From NCBI GenBank assembly GCA_944474755.1, contig OX104117.1:62425522-62489521 (forward strand): a stretch of DNA of 64,000 nt, given 5' to 3'. Below are positions 11,091 through 20,752 of the stretch, one piece after another. Each line of letters starts with the position of its first letter. Positions within the stretch are counted from its first letter, which is position 1. Under the pieces are notes generated by a model. It was not told the DNA's origin and did not search any database. It saw only the letters and a program-made list of their open reading frames with translations. The DNA comes from Limnoperna fortunei (lineage: Eukaryota > Mollusca > Bivalvia > Mytilida > Modiolidae). Made by a program: the position numbers and the translations under genes.

Positions 11091-11852
11091 AATTGGCAAC
11101 AAAATGCTGATGATTATAACTATTTACATCTAAACCAGAAATTCTAAATAGACTGAACAATACAAGTTCATAATGGTTTAAAGGTGAACTGAAAGATAGT
11201 GAACAAAATGAAACTTGTTTGTCTGTTGTTAAAATATCTTCAATTGTATCACCCTTTTCTAGTTTAGTAATTAAGCATCCAAATGAATATCCTTTTCTTT
11301 CTGGTTGTGTGAAGAAATCCCGATTACTTTGGGGTAAAAAAACTTTTTATTTTCATTTTCAGGAATAAGGGGTATGAATTCAGACTGAAACCAGTCAATA
11401 AATGATTTATATTCTTTTCCAGTGGTGGACAGTAGCAAACCAGATGTTGAAATTTTAACAGGAATACTCAAAGATTTATGTTGGGTTATACAACAGAAGA
11501 ACAGTACTTTACTCAGTTGAGGATACAGTAGAACACTTTCAGTCAGCAGACTCTGCTTTCCTCGTTTCATGTTGGACTGTAAAATGGAATGATTACAATA
11601 CAATTTATTTATTTATTGCTTTTAGTTTAAAAAAACGAGAAAATTGTCAAAATTAATGTGTTCAAAATTTCTGTAGCATATAGAATGTTTAAAAGTATGT
11701 TTTTTCTCAGAAGTTTGGCTTGAATTGTTAACTTCAGCTAAATCTTGAAATTCATTTTCAGTTTCAATAAAATCTTGGTATGTATTTGTATTTAATATTT
11801 GATCACTTTGATGTTTTGAAAAATTGTCTTCCCAACTGGTACTTGGTTCCAT
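11008..11852 (-). pseudogene. Unidentified gene fragment, two exons with a homopolymer frameshift
   Basis: Exon A runs from the ATG at 11852 to about 11636 (MEPSTSWEDNFSKHQSDQIL start). Exon B begins at 11576 after a strong ATTTTACAG acceptor and reads SNMKRGKQSLLTESVLLYPQ onward. The phases agree (0/0). At about 11332-11346 the frame breaks at a run of seven A (plus strand). The protein-like sequence resumes one frame over (LPQSNRDFFTQPERKGYSFG) and runs to a stop at 11008-11010. The composition is clearly coding, but I cannot name the family. It could be a real gene with an assembly indel, or a pseudogene. The exon A donor (GTTTTT) is weak. Confidence 0.45.
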
Positions 11853-12022
11853 TATTTGAATGGGCTGAAAAGAAAGATAAGTTTTTCTTCAGGACAAAAA
11901 AAAATCTGTCATACAGAATATAATTGCCAATACACTCGAGTTGTACTGGAAAGATGAACCTTCAATGCATTCTGGCAACCATGCACTTAATTACATTGCT
12001 TTCACTATTTACTTTGTTCAAT

Positions 12023-12362
12023 CTATAAAATTACTAGTCCTAGAATCCTCTGCCGTCTAACGCTTTTTTTTTGCATGGGACATCAGAGAGCTCCTGATTA
12101 GCAAAACAGCGGATTTTGCGAGACCAGTGTGAGTAGTCACATTTCATCGTGTCAGATTTAATAAAACATTTTCATCCAGTTAATCTATATATAATTCGCT
12201 TGCAGATTAACTGGATGAAAATGTTTTATTAAATCTGACACAATGAAACGTGCCGACCCAGACCGGTGTCGCAAAATCCGCTGTTTAGCTTGTGGAGATC
12301 TCCCTGACGTCCCACACACAAAAAAAGCGTTGGACGGCAGAGGATTCTCTGACTATAAAATT
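12023..12362. mobile_element. Foldback/Mutator-like MITE with 10-bp target duplication CTATAAAATT
   Basis: CTATAAAATT at 12023-12032 and 12353-12362 bounds a 320-bp element that is almost entirely one inverted repeat. The arms are about 150 bp (12042-12194 and 12206-12348), the loop is about 12 bp, and there are a few indels. The outer arm sequence is AGAATCCTCTGCCGTC. Long arms plus a 9-11 bp duplication are hallmarks of Mutator-like elements. A MULE-type transposase gene begins 650 bp to the right. Confidence 0.85.
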
Positions 12363-13013
12363 TACATTTTCACATGCTCTCCCATTTTTGCTATTGTTGC
12401 CAAATGGCAAAAGGGGAGCAAGTAAAGATTATTCTTATTGGATTGTGCTCCGACACGACCTTATTTTGAACTATTTTAGAAATTAAAGAATAGCTACCCT
12501 TGGGGAAAAAATGTAGAAAATCAATTAAAGTAGTTTTTTGCTAATTTAAAAAAATATTATTTCAAATTTCAAAGACTTCTATAAGCAGTGAATTTGTACA
12601 TATACATTTGATTTTATAATTAATTTGTTGAAAATGTTTTAAAGTGTCAAAAGGAACATTTCTTAACTTAATTTCTCTCATTGGAACATATTGCTATTAT
12701 TTTTCATATATTGTTGGATTTTATACTCATCAAGCAGACTAGTACCCTTGTTTTAAAATCTGTATATAGTTTTTCACCATTTACCTTGCCAAAAGATGAA
12801 GTATAAGAGTTGTTGCCCTTGGAAATGTCAAAGTATAGAAAATGGTATTTTTTTTTTAACTTTGTCAATTTAAAAACAAAATTATTTTTAAAAGATTTTA
12901 ACATGAATAAAAATGTATACAGATGCATTTGAAATATTCAATATATAAATGGTATTTTATAAAATACTTGCAGCTAGCATTGAAATGCTGTTAAAGTATT
13001 GAAAACTAAACAA
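12363..13013. other. AT-rich flank of the transposase gene
   Basis: It contains two diverged direct copies of a roughly 90-bp block (about 12490-12580 and 12803-12895; both have CCCTTGG followed by TAGAAAAT and T-runs). No gene is recognised, and I did not find a terminal inverted repeat matching the other side of the 13014-16648 gene. Confidence 0.4.
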
Positions 13014-16000
13014 TTAACACTTTAATACAAAAACATATCTTTTTTGGGTTCTTTCACTGTTGGGACGTTTCCTTTGACATGGTTTCTTTGCTACTGATTT
13101 TGCTTTGTTTATCACAGAAAACTTCCCGTCCGAGGAACTTATCATGTCGTCAGGCTTCTTTTTCCTGTTCTTGTCGTGTAAAAAGCAGTTGAATATATTG
13201 TTTTTTTCTTCTTGTGTTTTACACCGCCATAGTTGATCTGAAATAAAATAGCGTTCCTCACTCGAAATCAGTGCGTAGTCACCATGTCCGTGCAGACAGC
13301 CCCTTAAATGAACAAACAGACTACACACGCAGTCATATAGCTTTGTTATAAGATCAGGTGTAGACTGTGGTTTCCAATTCACGGCAACTTTAAAAACATG
13401 ATTGATACTTTCTGCATTGTTGTTTGTCCAAAGTTTTTCTTGTATTTCTTTTTTCTGTCGTCTTGGTTCATTAACAGATCTCTGTATACGGGGTTTTGGG
13501 TTATTTACAAAGTATTCAGCAAGTTTGGGATATTTGTTAATTTGTTCTTTAAATACATTAGATTTTTCTTCGAAATCGACTGTGTTGTCCGCGTTTACTA
13601 ATCCATTCTTTCCAAAAATAATGTCAGTTAGGTCAGATCGTTCGTTTATATCTACGCCAATTTTATTTTGTAAATAATGCTTGAGATTGTCCTTAAGGTG
13701 TTTTGTACAAAGGCGTCTTGTAGCCTCTGGAAAAGCATCTTCGATAGCTTTTGTCATAGCTTTTTCATCGTCGGAACCGAATACAAGTTCTTCTGGAATT
13801 CTTAGTTCTAAATTGCTAATTTTTACCTCGGACGCCAGGTGAGAAAAAAACGTGAAGTAAGTTTTATACGAAGAGTCTTTGTGCAACATCAATGGGCCAA
13901 TAAATATCGGGTGATCTTTGGTGTCTTTTTTAATCACTCGTTGATTCTTGTAAACCAATGCAGTCACAAAAAAACTTCCTAAATTGAATGTTCTATCAAC
14001 ACCTACCGTACCTTCAGACTTTGAAAGAAACATTTTAAAATCTGTCATTTGATCTTCTGTATAACAGAGGATGCACGGCACCTGTCTTTTCTTATGAACC
14101 ATCAGCTGAACAAATGGATGGTCGTTCGCCATGTTCATCACTTCTAAGATTTCGTCTGCAATGTTGTTTCTACTTGCTGGTTGGGTAGTCTTCTTCTGTC
14201 GGTATTTTGCATTTTTTATTTGCTTTGTATCTTGAGGAGCGTTAATGGAATTGTCCCTATTCATTTCTAAAAATACTTCTTTTGGCTTTCTGTGACTAAA
14301 TTGGGTTTGAATATGTCTGATAATATTCGGATTTGTACGAACCTTATTTTTAGTGTTCATGTTGTAGGTGCCAGAATACTCGTATAAAGAAACGTCACTC
14401 AGTGTCATATCGGCGCTGGACGAAAACCAGGAAACGTGTTTCTTAAATTCACTATTTGATTTTAAGACGGTTTCGTAGCGATGCATAGTGACGACATCTG
14501 ATTGCGATGGTTGCGGTTCTAAAGGTACCCATATCACTTTACCTTTTTGTCGTTGTTTTAAGCAGTAGTGATCATTCTTTTTGAAAATTGTCCTGAAATT
14601 GTCACTTATTAAATAGTCTTGTAGATGAGTACGGCCTTTGTTCGTATCCCATATACCACAGTCATCAAAGTAAGCTCTTTTTTTGTCGGCGGTAAACATA
14701 TTGTTCGTGTTAAGGACAAGAAACCATGTATTGGATTTGTTTCCAGACGGACATTCATCAAAAACTTTTTCTTTCCTATTTATGTGTGAAAAACATTCTC
14801 TCGCAGACAAAAACTTTGAACCTACAAGACTGTTAACTCCATAAGGGGCTGGGTATTCAACAAAGCTTTCATCTGCTTCTGAACAGATGGAAGGCGATTG
14901 TGTGTTGTGTTCTTGCGTAGCTTTTTCATCTCCATGTATACTGCTATTAAGCGATGCTCCAGACTGCCCATTTACGTAGATAACGGTTTTGTCTGTTGTA
15001 GTAACGTTGACTGGTTTCGAAGTTTTCAAGAGCGGAGAACTGTAAGTTTGTGGTTCAAATGTTATACTGCTATTAAGCGATGATCCAGACTGCCCATTTA
15101 CGTAGATGACGGTTTTGTCTGTTGTAGTAACGTTGACTGGTTTCGAAGTTTTCAAGAGCGGAGAACTGTAAGTTTGTGGTTCAAATGTTATACTATCATG
15201 ATTATGAGAGTTATCACTGAAAATTGGAACAAAGTGATTTGGTGTCCAGGTTCCGAATGGATTTGAAGTCATTGCTGAGTTTGTCCACATAATGTAGATA
15301 TTTGACCTTGGTCTGCACACTGTACAAGCATCGAAAACAGTGTTTAGTAGCTTGACAGCTAGGTCCTGATGCCCATTAATTGGTGGGTAAATAGATGAAA
15401 TAGATATGCCGAGTGCATCAGCTGCTGCAATTATAGTCCAAACTGAGGAGTATGCTGTTGGTCTGGAACAATCTAATACAGAATCTTCAAATGACGGAGA
15501 TAGGATAAATATGTCATTGGCATCTGGGCGGTTTTTGTATATTTCTGGATTCATGCACATCTGTAAACATGTGCGTAGGCGAATTTCTGTTGAATAGTGT
15601 TCGGTTCCATACAGTGAAAGGGAAATGGCATGAAACAAACAGTTTCCATCAGCTGTTGTTGATTTAGGAACACCAAGTGTTGACATATTCTGCTGATGCA
15701 TGATGACTTGTGTGAGGTAATCTGTAATAAGAGTGTCGATTTCCACGTTTGTTGGTTCTTGAATATTAAGATCTTTTGGCATTACAAGAAACTCTCTCTT
15801 AGCTGCATATAATTATGCGTCAAAACCTCTATGGGAAGCCTGTTGAGAAAAACAAAGTAGGGAGAAATATTAACTTCAATTTATTTTGTTTCAATAAATT
15901 ACCGTTTAAGCATCATGAGCGATGTTTTTCTCTTTATCCGGGACATAAAAGACACTTTTTGGAATATCATTTTACAGGCCTATAACGCAAGGTCTAGAAC

Positions 16001-16648
16001 AATTTAAATGAAGATGAAAAAAAAACCATATTTGACTAGTACATATATTGCAAAATGCTGATAGTATCGCACAAACTGTTACTCTAAATAAATACAAATC
16101 AATTCTAGTATATAATATCCTCACTGCAAGTGACAATTAACTAAGTTAGATGTATATACTATACAAAGATATGTTTGTTTCTTTGAATGGTGTTTAACGC
16201 TACTTTCGGTAATTTTTCAGCTATATCATGACGTTTTATAATATTGGAGTCGAGCGCACCATGCCCGCTCTGAGACTCGTACCCGCTTGGCCACAGAGCT
16301 CCCTTGTAGAAAAACATTTAAAAATAACATGGAAATTATTTTCATACAATTGTTGTTTACGAATTTGAGTTTCAATGAAAATATAATTACCAAATTCAGT
16401 CGATTTAAACCAGATGAATATGAGTAGGTTGTTCCGGCTTCTTCTCTCATGCAGTTCAAACAACAGAATGTGGAACCGCTTGAATTTACTAGGAAATCGA
16501 TATCTGGTAAGGATATTTGTTGACAATCATAATGATACCACGAGTTGCAAGAATCGCACTGCACTGCGTTCTTGGTGCAGTTCTGTCTACAGTCGCCACA
16601 AGGCCAGAAAATGGACCTTTTAAGATACGAAATTTTGCGTTTTGGCAT
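13014..16648 (-). CDS. PHD finger - OTU protease - MULE transposase protein (two exons)
   Basis: Exon 1, 16648-16411, encodes a PHD-type zinc finger: C17-x2-C20, C31-x2-C34, H39-x2-C42, C63-x2-C66. Exon 2, 15802-13014, holds an uninterrupted 922-codon frame from its own Met at 15782. Phases agree across the intron (1/1), giving about 1008 residues; the donor GTTTAA is weak. In exon 2 numbering, the OTU domain is at about 35-190 with D45, C48 (TADGNCLFHAISLSLYG) and H183 (PNHF). A MULE-type DDE core is at about 590-800: D596 (GVDRTFN), D671/D672 (VFGSDDEK), the C692-x2-H695 signature (LCTKHL) and E791 (NNNAES). The tail is basic. OTU domains of this kind are also annotated in vertnin-like proteins. 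The absence of any stop among decayed neighbours suggests a recent transposon or a domesticated gene. Confidence 0.75.
14939..15190 (-). repeat. 126-bp in-frame tandem duplication inside the transposase gene
   Basis: Two adjacent 126-bp copies (14939-15064, 15065-15190) differ at only about two bases in the parts compared. They encode two 42-residue repeats (SITFEPQTYSSPLLKTSKPV at the start) just after the OTU domain. The frame is preserved. Confidence 0.92.
16219..16306 (-). mobile_element. SINE fragment in the PHD-OTU gene intron
   Basis: On the minus strand it has parts of the tRNA-derived head (GCCAAGCGGGTACGAGTCTC) and the tail block (CATGATATAGCTG), with the body deleted. It lies between the two exons of the 13014-16648 gene. 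Confidence 0.55.
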
Positions 16649-18322
16649 TTTGGTTTGTATCCAATAATGTACTATATTTTAGAGTGTTCAGATTGTTTTG
16701 CATTCGAACAATTTATACCTTTCAGTTATTCTTTTGAAATACGGGGCCATTGATATAAAGATGGATAAGTATTGGGGGGGGGGGGGGTCATAATTTTTGT
16801 CTAATTTTACACAACCTAATGTTTATTACATCTTATATTATATCAGTTCTCTATAATAACTACGTCTGGTTGCTGATAAATTTGCCTAGTGTTATTAATT
16901 AAGGCTCTTTATGCTATTCTTTTATGGCTCACAACAACAGATGACCCCTACATTATTAATACTAAAGACACCATCAAAAGCTTTTATCATCCGTATATTT
17001 ATTATCATATGCACATAGTTACATCATCAACAATTGTTTTTTATTACAGGTTGGTTTCATACATTTTGTTACTTATTATTGCTATATCAAAGGATTACTT
17101 TATCCGTCATAAGTCAGCGAGTAAAATATTAGAGAATATATCAATTCGAACAGAAAAAACATTTCCCTTAATGTGATCGATCAAATGATTTGTCAATATA
17201 TTAATTAGGTGTTAAAAACAATTATTCAACACAACACATTAATTAACCCAATAAAACGAAGTTTATACAAATTTAACAGAACGCAGCAATGTATATTAGA
17301 TATTTCAGTTGTTATTTCTTCGCGTTTTTTTCATAAAAATTAAAAAATCATTACTTTTATAAGCTTTAATAAGCCATTATTTGGATGTACACTGTCAGTG
17401 GTGTTCGGCGGTGTTAGACTGGCTCTATGGTCGGTTAATGATTTCTTGTTTATCGCAAAAATAGTTATAAACATATTTATTTTCCTTAAACGACACTATA
17501 AATATATAAATAAAGATGAAAATAGTTATTTAGGAGTGTGTTGTATTTTTTTTAACGTGGTCGGTGGTGTTCGGCGGTGTTAGGTGGTGTTCGGTGGTGA
17601 AAAGACCTACCGTTTAAATGCAATACAAAACAAGACACAAATTGTTAATCATTCTCCTTTGCCACAAGGATATTATATATCAATAATTCACATAAGTAAA
17701 ATGAACAAATCCAAAATAACAAAAATAAAAAATCACTCAACAGTAATAATATAACAGCTAATATTACTAGCACAAAATCTATTACTAAACTTACACGCTG
17801 GAGAACCACTGCTAGACTTAAATAAATCACTTTTACCAGAGTATATATAGCATTCTATTCAATAAGGTTTAAAATGAAACATGATTTGGTTGAATTTTTT
17901 TTTAAAAGCATGCAAGATGTTCTGTGGTGTAAAGAAAATTTCAACACGTGTTAGGTTCCACCCATTCACCCATTTATTGACTTCTTTTTGTTTTCGATAT
18001 TTTCCGGCTAACATCGGCAGTATCCTGTATTGTTTAGGGGTCAGTACACAGTCCAATGAAATTAATCTCGCAATACGATTTTTCCGCCGTTACTTGGGAT
18101 GTTATTGTAAAAAACCGAGAGACATCGAGTATGGCATCCGCCATGTTCTAGCATTGACTTTCCTTGTTTCCCTCCCCTTTCCCTATGATCTCCCCTGCAG
18201 TGTTCCGAACGAACAGTACTACTGTCAGTGGACTACTGAGTAGTGTACAACTAGTACGGCTTTGTTATAAACCGAGAAGTTGAACAGACTGGCAAGTAAA
18301 CAGTACAATAACAATTAAATGT
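16649..18322. other. Spacer with short direct repeats
   Basis: No gene is recognised. There is a G homopolymer at about 16777-16789. GGTGTTCGGCGGTGTTAG occurs at about 17399 and again near 17566, flanking about 170 bp, and is followed by degenerate copies (GGTGGTGTTCGGTGGTG). Frames at 17859-18243 have no recognisable domains. Confidence 0.4.
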
Positions 18323-18487
18323 ATGTTTAAAACTTATGAAAGGTTTAAAAGCCTCCCAGGCTTGTCGATACGACTGTCACTGTTTTGTGAAGGGTTTGAC
18401 ATTCAAGTTGTTAACCGGCTCGAGCAAGGTGTGCTCGACTACAGTACATATTCAAATATAAATGTTGACCTTTTCGAATTCCCATAG
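18323..18487 (+). CDS. Small unassigned frame upstream of the adenain-like fragment
   Basis: ATG to TAG, 54 codons, starting MFKTYERFKSLPGLSIRLSL. The composition is protein-like, and it has the same orientation as the protease remnant 220 bp downstream, but no family is recognised. It may be a second piece of the same decayed element, or chance. Confidence 0.2.
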   Translation: MFKTYERFKSLPGLSIRLSLFCEGFDIQVVNRLEQGVLDYSTYSNINVDLFEFP

Positions 18488-18644
18488 TCAAGTGGGTCTC
18501 TGGGGGGTTGAGATCGACTATTTCCGTTGAGCATCGAGGAACATCAAAGAAAAAATACCGACACATTACCCCCACACATTACAATTTCCATGGAATTATT
18601 TTTAAAGTAGTTAAAATTGTTTCAAAAGATTTGCAATTACATGT

Positions 18645-18738
18645 ATTTCCACCACCACAGCCACCACCACCCGTTACCACCACCACCCATCACCCCCCAC
18701 AACACGTGTGGTGGCAGTGGTGGTGGTGGCGGCGTTTC
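18645..18738. repeat. Inverted trinucleotide repeat (CCA)n / (TGG)n
   Basis: A CCACCACCACAGCC-type run is followed about 40 bp later by GTGGTGGCAGTGGTGGTGG. The two are complementary and centred near ACACGTGT (about 18702). A stable hairpin is expected. Confidence 0.75.
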
Positions 18739-18980
18739 ATTTCCCACTCAATGGTCCATTTGAATTTTTCAATTCGTTTGGAAGAGCGCCAGAAACGTAT
18801 CATCCACTCTTCAGAAATGTATTGATCGTCAACGGACCCCAATACAAGTTTAGCAGAGTGCCAGTGCAACCCGAGGATGGAGATAGGTGTGGGCTGCATT
18901 GCGTTCATTTCGTCAAATACAGATACAAGAACTTTAGCATGGAGGACATAGTGAACAGATTTCTGGTGGAGATAAGCTGA
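18708..18980 (+). pseudogene. Adenain-type (adenovirus/Polinton-like) cysteine protease, C-terminal fragment
   Basis: The 90-codon frame is recognisable from residue 11 onward. FEFFNSFGRAPETYHPLF matches the second catalytic segment of adenain-like proteases, with Asn (N22) where the family has an acidic residue. Q54 and C61, in PVQPEDGDRCGLHCVHF, match the oxyanion Gln and nucleophilic Cys. The N-terminal half with the catalytic His is missing, because the frame begins in the TGG repeat. AATAAA lies at about 19052. Such proteases belong to Polintons/Mavericks and adenovirus-like elements, where they process virion proteins. No polymerase, integrase or capsid gene is seen nearby, so this is probably a relic. 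Confidence 0.6.
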
Positions 18981-19375
18981 TTATAGAGAACACACTGAAA
19001 GACCTGTACCAATGACTCTATCGTTGTATATATTCGTGTTTTAAATATATGTCAATAAAAGTCATCTCTATCATCGTGTCGATTGATTTCGCCATTTAAA
19101 CATATTGTTTAACCAATAAATAATGATACTGGTTAAAACAAAACGAGTGGTAAATTATTCCTATATAAATAATTATTAACAGAAATACCACCGCTTAAAA
19201 TTTTATCTGTTTGTATACCACAAGCACAGTGTTGATTAAATCAAACAGACGTCTGGCACATGTCGGTGTAAAGGTTACTTGAGAGTTGAGACAATGTTGT
19301 TGATTGTTATCAGTGTATGAAAGGGTAATTTGAGGATACAGATAAACGCGGGGATGACCATAGAAAAGTAAATAT

Positions 19376-19705
19376 GAGAACTACAAATTTGAAGATAAGT
19401 TTCACATGATGATTTAATTGAACGTGGAAGATAAATCGCATATGCTATAAATAGGTTCACTAACGTGTTATGACTTGTGTGGTAATTGAATTCGGTGCTA
19501 TGTTTGAAAATAAATTAATGGTTTAGATATTATTAATTAAAATAATTATTAACAGAAATAGACAGAATATTGTAAATACGAGAACTACATGATATTTCAT
19601 ATAACAGATTTGAAGATAAGCTCCACATGTTGATTTGATTGAACGTGAAAGATTAATCGTACAGGCTATAAATAGGTTCCCTGACCGTAACGCATTATGA
19701 CAGGT
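19376..19705. repeat. Diverged direct duplication, each copy containing TATAAATAGG
   Basis: Blocks from 19376 and 19580 share GAGAACTAC, TTTGAAGATAAG, TTGAACGTG and GCTATAAATAGGTTC in order. The TATAAATAGG copies are at 19446-19455 and 19667-19676. AATTATTAACAGAAATA also recurs near 19166 and 19542. This could be a duplicated core promoter or an old repeat. Confidence 0.65.
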
Positions 19706-19862
19706 GTGTATGACTGGATCGATAATCGCGTTATGTTTGAAATATTTGTTTCATTAATAAACTGTTTTAGATATTGTTTAATTAAGCGAAAGGGAATTAT
19801 AAATTTCTTAAAATATATTAGTTATCATAGATTGAAAAAAAAAGGAATGGGTCATTATATGC

Positions 19863-20033
19863 CACGTGATGACTCATGCTTTCTCGCGTCATGGACGTTT
19901 TAAGTGGCCTTATTAGCAGTCACGATGACTCATTGGAATCGGTTGACCAAATAAGGTTTTGCATGATGATGGAATCTCCGATGACTCACGTAGTTCCTGT
20001 GACGACATGGACATATATAGAAAGGGGCGGGGC
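19863..20033 (+). promoter_or_regulatory. Promoter-like cluster: E-box, three AP-1/Maf sites, CArG box, TATA, GC box
   Basis: CACGTG is at 19863-19868. GATGACTCA occurs three times at exactly 56-bp spacing (19868, 19924, 19980). CCAAATAAGG, a perfect SRF CArG box, is at 19947-19956. TATATAG is at 20014-20020 and GGGGCGGGGC at 20024-20033. Order and spacing resemble a TATA promoter firing rightwards. No exon is recognised downstream, and a hAT-like MITE starts at 20078, so the target gene is unknown. An open frame also spans the cluster (19876-20217), so a coding explanation is possible but unconvincing. Confidence 0.45.
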
Positions 20034-20077
20034 TTCCTCCCTTCCTCCCTGGGTTTTTGGGTTGACTAAAACACCAC

Positions 20078-20752
20078 CAGTGTTCCAGCTAGGGGGAAAT
20101 AGAGAGGCACTGCACCCCGCCCTAAAATTACCGCTCCCCTGTGCCCCTCTCAAGTGCCTCTGTGTCCCGATTGGCGCCCCTTATCACTCTATTGCTCCAA
20201 TTAATTTTCTGTTCTAACATTAATAGTAACTATAGTGTTTTTATAGCTAATTTACTAATAAGACTATTTTCTTTTCCTTATGATTTCGATTATATAACTA
20301 GTGGTAGACAGTGGGGACTAGAGGTAACATTTCAAGTTTTGACACTTAAAAAATGTCATTACTAGTACCTAATTTGCGTGGTCATTGTTTCTTGGTCATT
20401 TGGCTTAATAATGATCTAGATCAGTAATACTAGTAGATAAAACCCTTTGCGGAGCCCCCGATGTGAAAGTTCAGGAACTTGCAAATACAATGCTGCTTGT
20501 GTTGAAATTACAACCACAAATATTGAAACACAGTAACAAATAGTATTTTGGCAGTCACTTTTCAATAATTATATTTAAAACTTTAAAATAAAAAAAACAA
20601 AAGGCTCAAAACAGCAATTAACAGAACATTTATTCAAATAACAATAACAACAAAAGTGCAACAACCGCAATCACACTAAAAAAATATGCAAATACAGGAA
20701 AAAGTGCCCTTCTCATGCACCCCTCTATTTTCAAATCCTTGCTGGAACACTG
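20078..20752. mobile_element. Non-autonomous hAT-like element
   Basis: The ends are CAGTGTTCCAGC (20078) and its inverse GCTGGAACACTG (ending 20752). The inner terminal-repeat sequence matches imperfectly (GAAATAGAGAGG against GAAAATAGAGGGG). CAGTG termini are typical of hAT. The flanking octamers AACACCAC and CATCCCAC agree at 5 of 8 positions, as in an old duplication. No transposase is present. Confidence 0.65.

Noticed and set aside
19876..20217. 113-codon frame across the AP-1/CArG cluster
   Set aside because: It is not recognisable as a protein and runs into the terminal repeat of a hAT-like MITE; the binding-site interpretation fits the spacing better. Not excluded.
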